A DNA stretch of 64,000 nucleotides, taken from contig JADJYG010000006.1 of the NCBI GenBank assembly GCA_016719895.1, positions 186,001 to 250,000 of the forward strand, in the 5' to 3' direction. Positions 33,418 through 42,364 of the stretch are shown here, piece by piece; positions within the stretch are counted from its first letter, which is position 1; each line of letters starts with the position of its first letter. The position numbers and the translations under genes were made by a program. Source of the DNA: Saprospirales bacterium (lineage in GTDB: Bacteria > Bacteroidota > Bacteroidia > Chitinophagales > Saprospiraceae). The notes under the pieces were generated by a model that did not search any database, had not been told where the DNA came from, and was given only the letters and a program-made list of their open reading frames with translations.

Positions 33418-34473
33418 TCAGCCCGTTACGAGGGGTTGGCGCTCCGACTTTCGGAAGGCCTTGTAATGCCCTTTTGAAAACCTGGAGCCATTGAACTGCA
33501 GTGTTTTTGCGCGGTCCTTGCGCGTTTCGGCGGGGAGCCGCATAAAATCGCGGCACTGCTCCGAACAGCAGGCGCCGTACTGCGCCCGGCAGCCGGGGCA
33601 CTGGATAAACAGGATATGACAATATTCGTTGGCACAGTTGGTATGGTCGTCGCAAGGGGCGCCGCACTGGTGGCAATGGGCAATGACCGTATCGCCGATG
33701 CGCTCGCCGAGCCGTTCGTCGAACACGAAGTTTTTACCCAGGAATTTATTCGGCAAGCCCCTGGCTTTTACCTGGCGCGCATATTCGATGATGCCGCCTT
33801 CAAGCTGAAATACGTTCGGAAAGCCCCGGTATTTCAGGTACGCACTCGCTTTTTCGCACCGGATACCGCCCGTACAGTACATCACGATGTTTTTATCTTT
33901 CTGTGTTGCCAGCAGATCGGCTACATAAGGCAGCTCCTCGCGAAACGTGTCAACGTCCGGTGTAATGGCCCCTTTGAAATGGCCAACCTCGCTTTCGTAG
34001 TGGTTGCGCATATCGACCAGGATGGTATCCGGATCGTCGGTCAGCGCATTGAAAGCCTCCGCCGAAAGGTGCCGGCCATAGTCGGACGGGTCAAAGGCGG
34101 GGTCCTCGATACCGTCGGCCACGATCTTGCGCCGAACTTTGATGATGAGCGCGAAAAATGACTTGCCGCCGTCTTCTATGGCGATATTCAACCGGATACC
34201 CTGAAAAAACGAAATGCTGTTCATGGCCGCTTTGAAAGCTGAAAGATTGGCCGTCGGCACCGAAATTTGGGCATTTACCCCCTCCCGGGCGACATAAATT
34301 CGCCCTAAAACGCCGGTTTCGCCCAGCAACCCGTAGAGATGGTCGCGGAAAAACGCCGGGTTTTTCAAGTCGACGTACTGGTAAAAAGAGATGGTGGTGC
34401 GCTGTTCGGCGCTGTGCTCCAGCTGTTCCTTCAGCGCGCGCCGGTTGACGCGGTTGTAGAAAAATTTTGGCAT
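33418..34473 (-). CDS. trhO: tRNA uridine(34) hydroxylase (TrhO/YceA family), rhodanese domain
   Basis: 351 residues from ATG 34473 (MPKFFYNRVNRRALKEQLEHS). An N-terminal ferredoxin-like domain (to about 120; YVAREGVNAQIS is diagnostic) is followed by a rhodanese domain with catalytic Cys200 in MYCTGGIRCEKAS. A C-terminal cysteine-rich segment (CHQCGAPCDDHTNCANEYCH and CPGCRAQYGACCSEQC) probably binds zinc. TrhO uses molecular oxygen to make 5-hydroxyuridine at the tRNA wobble position. The upstream in-frame extension to 34572 is rejected because it precedes the conserved start. Symbol by family. Confidence 0.92.
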   Translation of the reverse strand: MPKFFYNRVNRRALKEQLEHSAEQRTTISFYQYVDLKNPAFFRDHLYGLLGETGVLGRIYVAREGVNAQISVPTANLSAFKAAMNSISFFQGIRLNIAIEDGGKSFFALIIKVRRKIVADGIEDPAFDPSDYGRHLSAEAFNALTDDPDTILVDMRNHYESEVGHFKGAITPDVDTFREELPYVADLLATQKDKNIVMYCTGGIRCEKASAYLKYRGFPNVFQLEGGIIEYARQVKARGLPNKFLGKNFVFDERLGERIGDTVIAHCHQCGAPCDDHTNCANEYCHILFIQCPGCRAQYGACCSEQCRDFMRLPAETRKDRAKTLQFNGSRFSKGHYKAFRKSERQPLVTG

Positions 34474-34588
34474 GGCATTTTTATCCCGCTGTCCGTTTGC
34501 AGTGCAGATGGGCAGCGCAAAGATAAAAAAACGGCACATTCGGAACGGATGATCAAGCGCCCGCAATAGCAAAAAACGCTTTCGGTGG

Positions 34589-35725
34589 TTATTTCATCTC
34601 TTTTTGATAGATCCGGAATACCTTGTAGAGTTTGGCGCCAGTGCGTTCATATTCGGCACGCATACGGGTATTGGTTTCGAGCACCAGGTTGGTTTCGAAC
34701 GTTTGGATGCCGGCAGCCCGGGCGCTTTCGATCATTTTCCAGCCCATCAGGATGTCCAGGCCGCGGCCCCGATACGTCTCGTCGATGGCGCCGAGCAGCA
34801 GATCGAGTTGTCGGGTTGTTTTGGCAGCATACAGGATAAACAAAAAACCGATGGGGAAAAGCCTGCCTTTGGCGCGTTGAATACCTTTAGTCATATTGGG
34901 CATACCCAGCATAAAGGCGATCAGGTGGCCGGCTTCGTCCACGACGCATTTTAAAAACCGCGGGTCGAGGATCGGCAGGTAACGGTCGGCCAATTCGTGC
35001 ATTTCCTCTTCATCGAGCGGCGAGAATCCGTACAGGCCCTCGTAGGTGCGGTTGATCAGTTCAAACACCGGCACGATATAAGGCTTCAGTTCTTTTGTTT
35101 TCCGGAATTCCAAGAGCCTGAACTGGTTGTTTCGCTGTACGCGTTCGCAAATTTTCGGATAAGCCTCCGGTATATCGTTCTGGATATCGATCAGATAATC
35201 CATGCAGTCGATTTGTTTGGAATAGCCGGAGCTTTCGACAAAGCGGGGCAGGTAGGGGAAGTTGCACATCGTGACCATAATGGGCGGTTTGTCGAATCCC
35301 TGTACCAGGAGACCTTGCGGGTCTTTGTCGGAAAACCCGAAGGGCCCCACCACGCGGTTCATACCTTTTTGGCGGGCCCACAGCTCCACGGCTTCCAGCA
35401 GGGCATGGCACACCGCCTCGTCGTCATAACAGTCGAGGTGCATGAAGCGCGCCGTTTTTTCGCCGTGATCGGCGTTGTACGGATGGTGAATAATACCCAT
35501 GATCCGGCCCCGCGGAACGCCGTTTTGGTAGGCCAGGTACAACACGGTATCGCAGTAGGAAAAGGCTTTGTTTTTTTTCGGGTTGAAATAAATCCGCTCG
35601 TCCATATATAAAGGCGGCATCCAGTTGGCGTGCCTGGCGTGAATACGCGCTGGCAGATGGATGAAGGTGTGCAGTTCTTTGGGGCCCTGAACGGCGCGAA
35701 CGGAGACGGACATAAGTATAGGCAT
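34589..35725 (-). CDS. GNAT-fold N-acetyltransferase-like protein (YghO-like)
   Basis: 378 residues. The N-terminal half has VGPFGFSDKDPQGLLVQGFD, a motif of a conserved family (E. coli YghO and relatives) in which a degenerate and an active GNAT fold are fused. The C-terminal half carries the acetyl-CoA-like region ETYRGRGLDILMGWKMIESA, where R-G-R-G-L matches the Q/R-x-x-G-x-G/A pyrophosphate loop, and ends ERTGAKLYKVFRIYQKEM. The substrate is unknown. It is cytosolic and lies in a minus-strand run; 35725 is used as start, with 35713 (MSVSVRA) as an alternative. Confidence 0.75.
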   Translation of the reverse strand: MPILMSVSVRAVQGPKELHTFIHLPARIHARHANWMPPLYMDERIYFNPKKNKAFSYCDTVLYLAYQNGVPRGRIMGIIHHPYNADHGEKTARFMHLDCYDDEAVCHALLEAVELWARQKGMNRVVGPFGFSDKDPQGLLVQGFDKPPIMVTMCNFPYLPRFVESSGYSKQIDCMDYLIDIQNDIPEAYPKICERVQRNNQFRLLEFRKTKELKPYIVPVFELINRTYEGLYGFSPLDEEEMHELADRYLPILDPRFLKCVVDEAGHLIAFMLGMPNMTKGIQRAKGRLFPIGFLFILYAAKTTRQLDLLLGAIDETYRGRGLDILMGWKMIESARAAGIQTFETNLVLETNTRMRAEYERTGAKLYKVFRIYQKEMK

Positions 35726-35849
35726 TTTCTTTTGCGGCGCCGTATCGTTTCAGGCGCCGTCAGGCATGGCGTATGGCGGTTTGCTCCGGGGAACAAGCGC
35801 GGCGAAGGTAGAAAATTAGCAGGATAATCGGGTGCGAACGGCTACCGTC

Positions 35850-37181
35850 CTAATCCGCCATCTCCACTACATAATGCCCCACCAAGCTATGCCGCTCGAA
35901 CGATAACAGCCAGATATGCAGTTGTCCGGCGGTATCCCGGTGCAGGAGCGGCCCATCTATGCCCGCTTCGTGGCTATCCAGAAAATGGTTTTTGCTATCG
36001 GTCAGCAAGCAAAAGCGCGGGCTGTTACTGGCGCTGTGGCGGAGATGAGCCTCGTATGTTTCATAAAAAGGATGATTTCCGATACCCATGGAGTACATCT
36101 GCCCGTCGTTGGCATTGGCAGGGTCGAGCACGGGCAAGGTAGCGAGGGCAAGACCACCGAGGCGGAGTATAGTGGTACGGGCGGCTGCGACGTCTTCAAA
36201 GACCAGTTCCAACTCAGTGAGCGTATCGGCATGATCCGGGGCAACGGTTTTTCGCTCAAAAACTTCACGGAGGTTGCGGAAGCGTCCCAGTTGTGTGTGC
36301 CTGGGATCATCGCGGCGGTATATGCCCGGTGGCGCGAAGGTGGCGAATTGAGTCGAATCGTTCAGGAAATCTGCCATTTTCCCGTAGTTTTCAGGGTAGA
36401 CAATTTCTTTCTGTTTGCGCTTGCGTTCGCCCCGGAGCGGGTACATCAAGCCGTTCAGCGCATGGAATAGGCGTTTTTGCTCCGAAACAACCGTTCGGAA
36501 TCTTGAAAAATCCACTACTCCACCCGGTGGGTTGATCCAATCGCGGAGGTATGCTGCGTGTCGCTCAAACGGTTCGCCGCCGTTTCGGCGGGCAAACAGC
36601 CGGGCATACAAATCCGCCGGAAACTCGAACCAGCCGTGATACAGCATTTTTTCGGCGTTGTCATCCGCGGGGTCAAGCGCATAAAAAATCAGTTCCCACA
36701 ACCCTGAGCGCAGGCAATTTCTGGCCAAATCGACCCGGGTGACGCGGTGTTCGCCCCAGTGGAAGTTCCGGGAAAAACGCACCTGATTGCGATTCCACTC
36801 CTGGTTGACCAGACAAACCTGGGTTAATAATGCATCGCCCACCGCCGTACGGTGTATAGCGGGCATGAACTCGTCGAGCGAAATATTTTCCAACCATTTC
36901 CGGCGGCCGGCCGGATTTTCCAGCGTCACTTCGATATCGAAACGGCCGAAGTCTTGCCCCAGGGGCAGGAAATGGATTTCGCCGAGCCGCGCGTTCGGGT
37001 AGTCCGGGTGGCGGGTTTCGAGGTCGGGATTATCGGGGTATTCCAAGTCGCTCAATTCAGTGAGTGGTGCGACGAAAACCGGAAGTTCGGACTTCTCCGT
37101 TTTCCCCGAAAAAAAATAATAGAGCGCTACGGCAAGCAGAGCCGTAAGCAGAAGAAGGTGTGTTCCTTTGTGTAATCGCAT
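35850..37181 (-). CDS. hypothetical membrane-anchored protein
   Basis: 443 residues. One N-terminal membrane anchor (about 8-24, LLLLTALLAVALYYFF) is followed by a large extracytoplasmic part with no helices. Features seen: a Pro/Asp-rich linker (LSDLEYPDNPDLETRHPDYPN), HFLPLGQDFGRFDIEVTLE, a Trp-rich middle (GLWELIFYALDPADD) and a C-terminal beta-rich part ending HSLVGHYVVEMAD. I do not recognise a family. It is 50 bases downstream of a GT39 glycosyltransferase gene on the same strand, so a role in cell-envelope glycan assembly is possible but unproven. Confidence 0.75.
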   Translation of the reverse strand: MRLHKGTHLLLLTALLAVALYYFFSGKTEKSELPVFVAPLTELSDLEYPDNPDLETRHPDYPNARLGEIHFLPLGQDFGRFDIEVTLENPAGRRKWLENISLDEFMPAIHRTAVGDALLTQVCLVNQEWNRNQVRFSRNFHWGEHRVTRVDLARNCLRSGLWELIFYALDPADDNAEKMLYHGWFEFPADLYARLFARRNGGEPFERHAAYLRDWINPPGGVVDFSRFRTVVSEQKRLFHALNGLMYPLRGERKRKQKEIVYPENYGKMADFLNDSTQFATFAPPGIYRRDDPRHTQLGRFRNLREVFERKTVAPDHADTLTELELVFEDVAAARTTILRLGGLALATLPVLDPANANDGQMYSMGIGNHPFYETYEAHLRHSASNSPRFCLLTDSKNHFLDSHEAGIDGPLLHRDTAGQLHIWLLSFERHSLVGHYVVEMAD

Positions 37182-37231
37182 ACTATGTCCTTAATGGCGG
37201 GTAAAGATATTGAGCGCCGGAACCTCGGTTC

Positions 37232-38887
37232 TTAATGCTTCCGCCGCAAAAACACAAACCCGTTCTTTTCCTCCACCACTTCTATATCGGCGCGGCCGCG
37301 AAGTTCGTCGGCGCGGTGGTTTTTTACGACTATATACACGTCTTTGTCGATCGGGCCGTTGAGCAACCAGTCTTGCCGGTAGGCGTTTTCGTTGGCCTGG
37401 GGTTGCTTTCGGGTATAGAAATACTGGGCGTAGGACTTATACGCATGCGTGGTGCAGTACACGTCCTGGCCGGCCTTGCTTTCGAAAAATTCAATGGCCG
37501 CCCGCTGCGAGTAGCCCTCGATGCGCTTGATGAAAAAAATTAGGGTCAGGAATACAAACGCCGCTGTACCGCCAAAAAGGGCATAAAAAGCCCGGCCGTT
37601 CTGGCTGCGGCCGAACCAGCGCAGCGTTAGTACCAACAACGCCAGCAGGAACACGCCGGGCAATACCTCCCAACCGGTCCAGTGCACTGCGGCATCCAAG
37701 TTGGCCTGCGCAAAGGGGTCTGTGATAAATGGTTTGAGCCGCTCCGCCTGCATGCCCAGGAGCGGCAGCGCCACGGTAGCCAGCACAAACAGCCCGCCGA
37801 TACTTGCCAAAAGCACTTTGATCCAGGCGGCCAGGCGGATTTCGCCCCGCAGGATTTTGTCGAGAACGACCGCCGCCAGAAAGGTGAGCGGGAAGTAGGC
37901 CATGGAGGAGTAATGCACAATTTTGGAGCGTACGATGCTGAACAGGATCAGGACTACCCAGAACAAAAACTTCATCCAGCGGCGGAAATCCTGCTGATGG
38001 TCGAGTTGTTCGCCGGGCAAGCGGAAAAAGGCGCGCAAGGCAAACACGGAAGCCGGGAAACAGCCCACCAGCAATACGGCAAAATGATAGCCGGGGAAGC
38101 CGCTATGCCCGGCATCGGGGGTCGAGAAAAGCCGGTATTGGTATTTGTTGAACTCCGTGATAAACCAAGGGCCGTGCGCCCGGGTTTCGAGGCCATACCA
38201 CCCGAACGTTACCAGGCTGGCAGCCACCGTAAAAAACAGGAACTCGTGCAGCTGCACGTAAAAGCGAAAACGCTGCCAGATCCAGTACACGCCCATGGTG
38301 AGCACGGCGATCAGGTAGGCCACCTGGCCTTTGGTTAGGATACCCATGCCGATAAAAAAACCGCCTAAAAACAGGTACCACCAGCGGTTGCGCCGCAGTT
38401 CAATACCCTGGAACCCGTCCTTTTTCCAATAGGAGAGGATAAAAAAGTACAGCCCCAGAAAAATAAAAAGGTTGAAGACGGGGTCGATAATGCCCGATTT
38501 GAAATAAAGCAAGGGCAAAACGGTGCCGAGGTATACCGTCGCCCAAACGATGCCGAACCGGGTGTCGTAGAGTTTTTGGCCGATATTAAAAACCACGACC
38601 AGCGTCAGTATTCCGCACAGGGCATTGGGCAGGCGCGCGGCAAATTCCCCCACTCCAAACGATTCCATCGCCAACGCCTGCAACCAGAAGAAAAACGGCG
38701 GTTTTTCCCAAAACGGCTGGAAATTGACGTATATCCGCAGGTAATCCCGCTTGATCATCATCTCCCGGCTGATTTCTGCAAAGTTGATTTCGTCCCAATC
38801 GAACAGGTGTACGCCACCCAAAAAGGGAATGTACAAGAAGGCGCCCAAAAAAGCGAAAAGCAGGGAATAGCGCAGGGAGTCGGACAT
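37232..38887 (-). CDS. GT39/ArnT-like membrane glycosyltransferase
   Basis: 551 residues with about twelve helices. The first periplasmic loop contains FDWDEINFAEISREM, the D-E-x-x-F/Y-A-E signature of ArnT/PMT enzymes that use undecaprenyl- or dolichyl-phosphate sugars. Next are VYVNFQPFWEKPPFFFWLQA, also diagnostic of this family, and a C-terminal soluble domain (about 470-550) with PIDKDVYIVVKNH. It transfers a sugar from a lipid carrier to lipid A, another glycan or protein at the periplasmic side. The 2OG-oxygenase gene ends 14 bases upstream, suggesting one transcript. Confidence 0.9.
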   Translation of the reverse strand: MSDSLRYSLLFAFLGAFLYIPFLGGVHLFDWDEINFAEISREMMIKRDYLRIYVNFQPFWEKPPFFFWLQALAMESFGVGEFAARLPNALCGILTLVVVFNIGQKLYDTRFGIVWATVYLGTVLPLLYFKSGIIDPVFNLFIFLGLYFFILSYWKKDGFQGIELRRNRWWYLFLGGFFIGMGILTKGQVAYLIAVLTMGVYWIWQRFRFYVQLHEFLFFTVAASLVTFGWYGLETRAHGPWFITEFNKYQYRLFSTPDAGHSGFPGYHFAVLLVGCFPASVFALRAFFRLPGEQLDHQQDFRRWMKFLFWVVLILFSIVRSKIVHYSSMAYFPLTFLAAVVLDKILRGEIRLAAWIKVLLASIGGLFVLATVALPLLGMQAERLKPFITDPFAQANLDAAVHWTGWEVLPGVFLLALLVLTLRWFGRSQNGRAFYALFGGTAAFVFLTLIFFIKRIEGYSQRAAIEFFESKAGQDVYCTTHAYKSYAQYFYTRKQPQANENAYRQDWLLNGPIDKDVYIVVKNHRADELRGRADIEVVEEKNGFVFLRRKH

Positions 38888-38901
38888 CTGGTAAAGGCCT
38901 G

Positions 38902-39759
38902 TTATTTCTTCCGGTTAAAAAAGTTCAGCACTTTGCTCACCAAGTCATCATTGATGCCCAACCAGCCTTTGAGCGCATTGTAAAAGCGCACGGCTTCGCG
39001 GTCAGCCCAGATGAACAGGCTTTTGATGCCGTCGCCGGGGCGGGGCCGGTAGTTGGTGGCCCGTTTGCGCGGGGTTGATTTTTCCTCTGTGAAATAATAC
39101 AAAGCGACAGACTTGCGGGTTATATCCTCCGGGCATTGAATAGGGTCGGGCAGCCCGTGAAACGAATCCTCATCGGTATTGAAAATGACGCAGCGGTTGA
39201 ATACGGGCAGGATACTTTTGGCGCAGGTCTTCATATCCCGGGTCCAGAGTTCCAGTTCGCCGCGGTATTCCGGCTGCCAGCCCTCGTTCAGGTAAACGAG
39301 CAAATTGACCCGCCGGCGCCATTGGCGCTTGTGGGGATGCACGGTGAAATCGGCGTGAATATTCAGGTAGCCGCCGCGTTGCGACTGGTGCAGGCCGCCG
39401 CCTTCGAGCGATGGATCGGCCTTGAGGCCTTGGATACCCGTCAGCCGGCTGAGCAGCGCCACAAACTCGTCCGAATTCAATTGCCGGATAAGTTCCTGCA
39501 GAAACGGCGGAATGAGGTCCAGTTTATTGAGCCCGTGCTTTTTCTCGTTCACGTGCACGTAGTGAATCCAGCCGTCGTCTTTTACGCTTGGAAAAGCGTC
39601 CATCGCCCGTTGGGCGGCCCATTCCTCCAGAAAATGTTCAAACTGACCATAGGGATAGGGATGCGCCGATTGATAAGCTGCTGCCTGGGCGGAAACCGTC
39701 TTCTCCCATTTCGCCAAATCGATAATCGGTTTGGTGTCTTGTAACGTCGTGTTGGGCAT
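38902..39759 (-). CDS. 2-oxoglutarate/Fe(II)-dependent oxygenase
   Basis: 285 residues with a double-stranded beta-helix core. Iron ligands are readable as His135 and Asp137 in YLNIHADFT and His201 in EDSFHGLP; Arg215 in DITRKSVALYYF would bind the 2-oxoglutarate carboxylate. GGGLHQSQRGGYLN precedes the HxD. The protein belongs to the prolyl-4-hydroxylase-like group that often hydroxylates protein residues or glycan precursors. It is placed upstream of and 14 bases from an ArnT-like glycosyltransferase, so the two may act on the same exported product. No signal peptide; cytosolic. Confidence 0.88.
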   Translation of the reverse strand: MPNTTLQDTKPIIDLAKWEKTVSAQAAAYQSAHPYPYGQFEHFLEEWAAQRAMDAFPSVKDDGWIHYVHVNEKKHGLNKLDLIPPFLQELIRQLNSDEFVALLSRLTGIQGLKADPSLEGGGLHQSQRGGYLNIHADFTVHPHKRQWRRRVNLLVYLNEGWQPEYRGELELWTRDMKTCAKSILPVFNRCVIFNTDEDSFHGLPDPIQCPEDITRKSVALYYFTEEKSTPRKRATNYRPRPGDGIKSLFIWADREAVRFYNALKGWLGINDDLVSKVLNFFNRKK

Positions 39760-39843
39760 GTGGAAGATAGTGCCGGGTTCATATCCGGACGCTGTTTAGG
39801 ATTCAAATAATCAGGCTCAAAGTTAGCATGAAATACGAAGTAT

Positions 39844-40926
39844 TTAGTCGACCTTCCATTGCGCGCCGTATTGTTCCACCAGAATATTATCGTAGTAGTC
39901 AGCCTTTTCAAACAGGTTTTGCAGCGATTTCATGCCGGTTTCTTCGTTGAGGTAACGGTCATAGATGAGCAGGGAAAGCAGGATATCCTGTTCGTGCACC
40001 GACAGGGTGAGGGGGCCGCTGGAGTGGTTTTCGCGCAGCAGGTATTCGTAGAGCTGCTTGATATTTTCTCTGGGCAGCTGGCAGAGTATGGCGTCGGCTG
40101 TCAGGAGGCCGGTTTTTTCGTGATAGGTGATGTTGATTTTGGCGCTGCCCTGGTTGATTTCCCAGCAATTCGGACCACAGCGGCTCAGATTGACCGGGTG
40201 CCCCGTTCGGGCGATCAGGGTTTCAATCGTCCGGGATACGCCCGTAGGCTGGTACTCTTCCACGGCGCCGGGCAGTTGTACGCGGTTTCCGCAGAAGGTA
40301 CAAAAGCCGTTTTCCACGGTTTTTTCCGACACTACGTTGGCGCAGGCGGTACAGCGGCAACTGTTGTTGCTGTCGGTTTTGGCGTAGTCTTCCAGCGAAT
40401 CGTTCAGAAAAGATACCGGCAGGGAGAAGCCGATATTGTCGCCGTTGCGAATAATAAACGTATTGATGCCTACGACGTCGCCGTCGTCGTCCACCAAGGG
40501 GCCTCCGGAGTTGCCGGGGTTGAGCGCCGCATCGATATGGAGGTACGGTATATTATTCACCACTTCGCGGGCGCCGGAGATAATGCCGTTTTTTACCGAA
40601 AATTTGAGCCCGAACGGGTGTCCGATAGCCGTTACCGGGTCGCGCTCGCGCAGGGGCTTGTCCACCCCCAGCCGGATAGCAGGCAAATCGGCGCCATTTT
40701 CCGGGCCGTCCAGAAAGGCCAGATCGTATTTTCGGTCGGCATACCGCACGGTAGCCAGTTGTTTTTTGAAACGGGCGCCTTCGATGATAACCGCGCGATT
40801 GCCCTCCACTACGTGGTGGTTGGTGACCACCAAACCGCGGTCTTTTAAATAAAAGCCGGTGCCGGTACTGTAGGGTGTGGCGATTTGGACAATGACGTCG
40901 CGGTAAATATCAATGAAGTCGGTCAT
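39844..40926 (-). CDS. cytosolic trypsin-like serine protease with zinc ribbon
   Basis: 360 residues without a signal peptide. A trypsin-like domain (about 1-180) keeps the triad: His38 in VVTNHHVV, Asp68 in RKYDLAFL and Ser140 in LNPGNSGGPLV. Next is a short zinc ribbon (Cys192, Cys195, Cys209, Cys212; CTAC and CTFC) and a C-terminal alpha/beta domain (about 225-345) that resembles the YbjN-type chaperone-like fold. There is no PDZ domain, unlike DegP/HtrA. It lies 40 bases downstream of an unknown 441-residue protein on the same strand; the two may work together. The substrate is unknown. Confidence 0.85.
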   Translation of the reverse strand: MTDFIDIYRDVIVQIATPYSTGTGFYLKDRGLVVTNHHVVEGNRAVIIEGARFKKQLATVRYADRKYDLAFLDGPENGADLPAIRLGVDKPLRERDPVTAIGHPFGLKFSVKNGIISGAREVVNNIPYLHIDAALNPGNSGGPLVDDDGDVVGINTFIIRNGDNIGFSLPVSFLNDSLEDYAKTDSNNSCRCTACANVVSEKTVENGFCTFCGNRVQLPGAVEEYQPTGVSRTIETLIARTGHPVNLSRCGPNCWEINQGSAKINITYHEKTGLLTADAILCQLPRENIKQLYEYLLRENHSSGPLTLSVHEQDILLSLLIYDRYLNEETGMKSLQNLFEKADYYDNILVEQYGAQWKVD

Positions 40927-40966
40927 ACGTTTTATTCGATAAAGCGGGTATCGGTTCTTTCGGGTT

Positions 40967-42292
40967 TCAGTGTTCGGCTTTGGTCAGGTCCAGGTGCCGG
41001 ATCATATCCAGGTAGCTCCGGGCAAACAAGGGCAGCGAGCTGAAATCCAGCCGGCTGAGATCGGGCCGCAATTGCGGGTACTCCGCGCGGTTGTGGTCTG
41101 CAATGTTCCGGATGGCCTGCAGTACCAGGCGCTTGTCGGGTTGTCCTTGCGGTGTGGCGTAAACCGGGAAACCCAGGGCCTGAAAAAACGCGGGCTCCGT
41201 GATTTGGAAAAACAAGTGCAGCAGGTCGCGGTCGGGTTTGGGCGGCACATTTTGAAACAAAGCATTTCCGGCGATATACTGCGGCACCGCCAGGGCCAGG
41301 GCCAGGTGGTTTTGGCTCAGGTGCCAATCCATATTGGGCAGTTCGCCGTCGATGAGCGATACGATCCGCTCGTGGTTGGCCGGCGCGTTGATCCCGAAGG
41401 TGCTGCGCGTGCGGTAGAGCTCGTGAAAAATTTGTTCCCGGGGCCGGTCGAGTATTTTTTGGAATTCTTTGCGCAGGGAAATGATTTTCAGTTGATTGGA
41501 GCGTTCGTCCTTGGTAAAGTAAATCCCGTAAATTTTTTCCAGGGCATCCATGAGGAATCCCTCGGGGCGCAACAGGTAGTCGAGGCGGAATGCCATGGAC
41601 AAGAGCAGGTAGGCATAGCCGCCTGGGTATTGGTTTGGGTCGGGGACGGCATGGTCCAGCAGTTCGAAGGCTGCATGGATCTGGCGGACGAGGTAATCGT
41701 ATTTTACGGCTTTTTCGGCATCCGGAATATCGGCCTCGATGCGTTTTTCCACGGGCTGGAGGGTGCGGAATTCATCGAGCAGCAGGTCGTCCTGTTTGTC
41801 GGCGTGGATGGCCAGCTCGCGCAAGGCATGCAGAAGTTTGAGCGGCGAGGCGTCGATGCCGGCGGTGTCAAAACGAAGGGTGAGGTTGTTTTCCGGATCG
41901 AGGGCGAAGCGGCAGAATTTCAGGTTGTAGTTGTATTCCATCAGGCGGCGCAGAAAACCTACGTTCAGGTCTTTGACGCGGGCAATTTTGCTCTCGGCAG
42001 CCACCAGATCGGCTGCTGCGCGGCCGGTGACGCGTTGGGAGCCTTGCCAGAATTCGAAGCGGATAACGCCGCTGTCATCGTCATTCCACCGGACGTTGTC
42101 CACGGTGTCGTCGCGCAGGTAGGCAAAAAATTCGCGGTAAGCATCGACATGCCGGTCCTGGTCGAACAATTCGACCGAACGGTTCCAGGCGGCCAATTGG
42201 GCCTCGGTTTTGTACGCGTCGGTATAACGCCCGAAAGGGATATCCGGCAGGGCCGGTAGTTGTATGCCGAAGAGTCGCTCGAAAAATCCCAT
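40967..42292 (-). CDS. hypothetical cytosolic protein paired with the zinc-ribbon protease
   Basis: 441 residues, soluble, no signal peptide. The N-terminus MGFFERLFGIQLPALP is followed by a mixed alpha/beta part (FAYLRDDTVDNVRWNDDDSG, EYNYNLKFCRFALDPENNLTLRF) that resembles the YbjN/type III chaperone-like fold, then a helical C-terminal half. I do not recognise a named family. It sits directly upstream of the trypsin-like protease gene and is divergent from the GSCFA gene by 72 bases. It could be a substrate receptor or regulator of the protease, by context only. Confidence 0.7.
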   Translation of the reverse strand: MGFFERLFGIQLPALPDIPFGRYTDAYKTEAQLAAWNRSVELFDQDRHVDAYREFFAYLRDDTVDNVRWNDDDSGVIRFEFWQGSQRVTGRAAADLVAAESKIARVKDLNVGFLRRLMEYNYNLKFCRFALDPENNLTLRFDTAGIDASPLKLLHALRELAIHADKQDDLLLDEFRTLQPVEKRIEADIPDAEKAVKYDYLVRQIHAAFELLDHAVPDPNQYPGGYAYLLLSMAFRLDYLLRPEGFLMDALEKIYGIYFTKDERSNQLKIISLRKEFQKILDRPREQIFHELYRTRSTFGINAPANHERIVSLIDGELPNMDWHLSQNHLALALAVPQYIAGNALFQNVPPKPDRDLLHLFFQITEPAFFQALGFPVYATPQGQPDKRLVLQAIRNIADHNRAEYPQLRPDLSRLDFSSLPLFARSYLDMIRHLDLTKAEH

Positions 42293-42364
42293 GCGTCGAA
42301 TTTCAGAAGGCTGCCGAAAAAGAGCGGTAAAAGTAGCAAGTTTGCCGGGAAAAATGCGGCGGCC

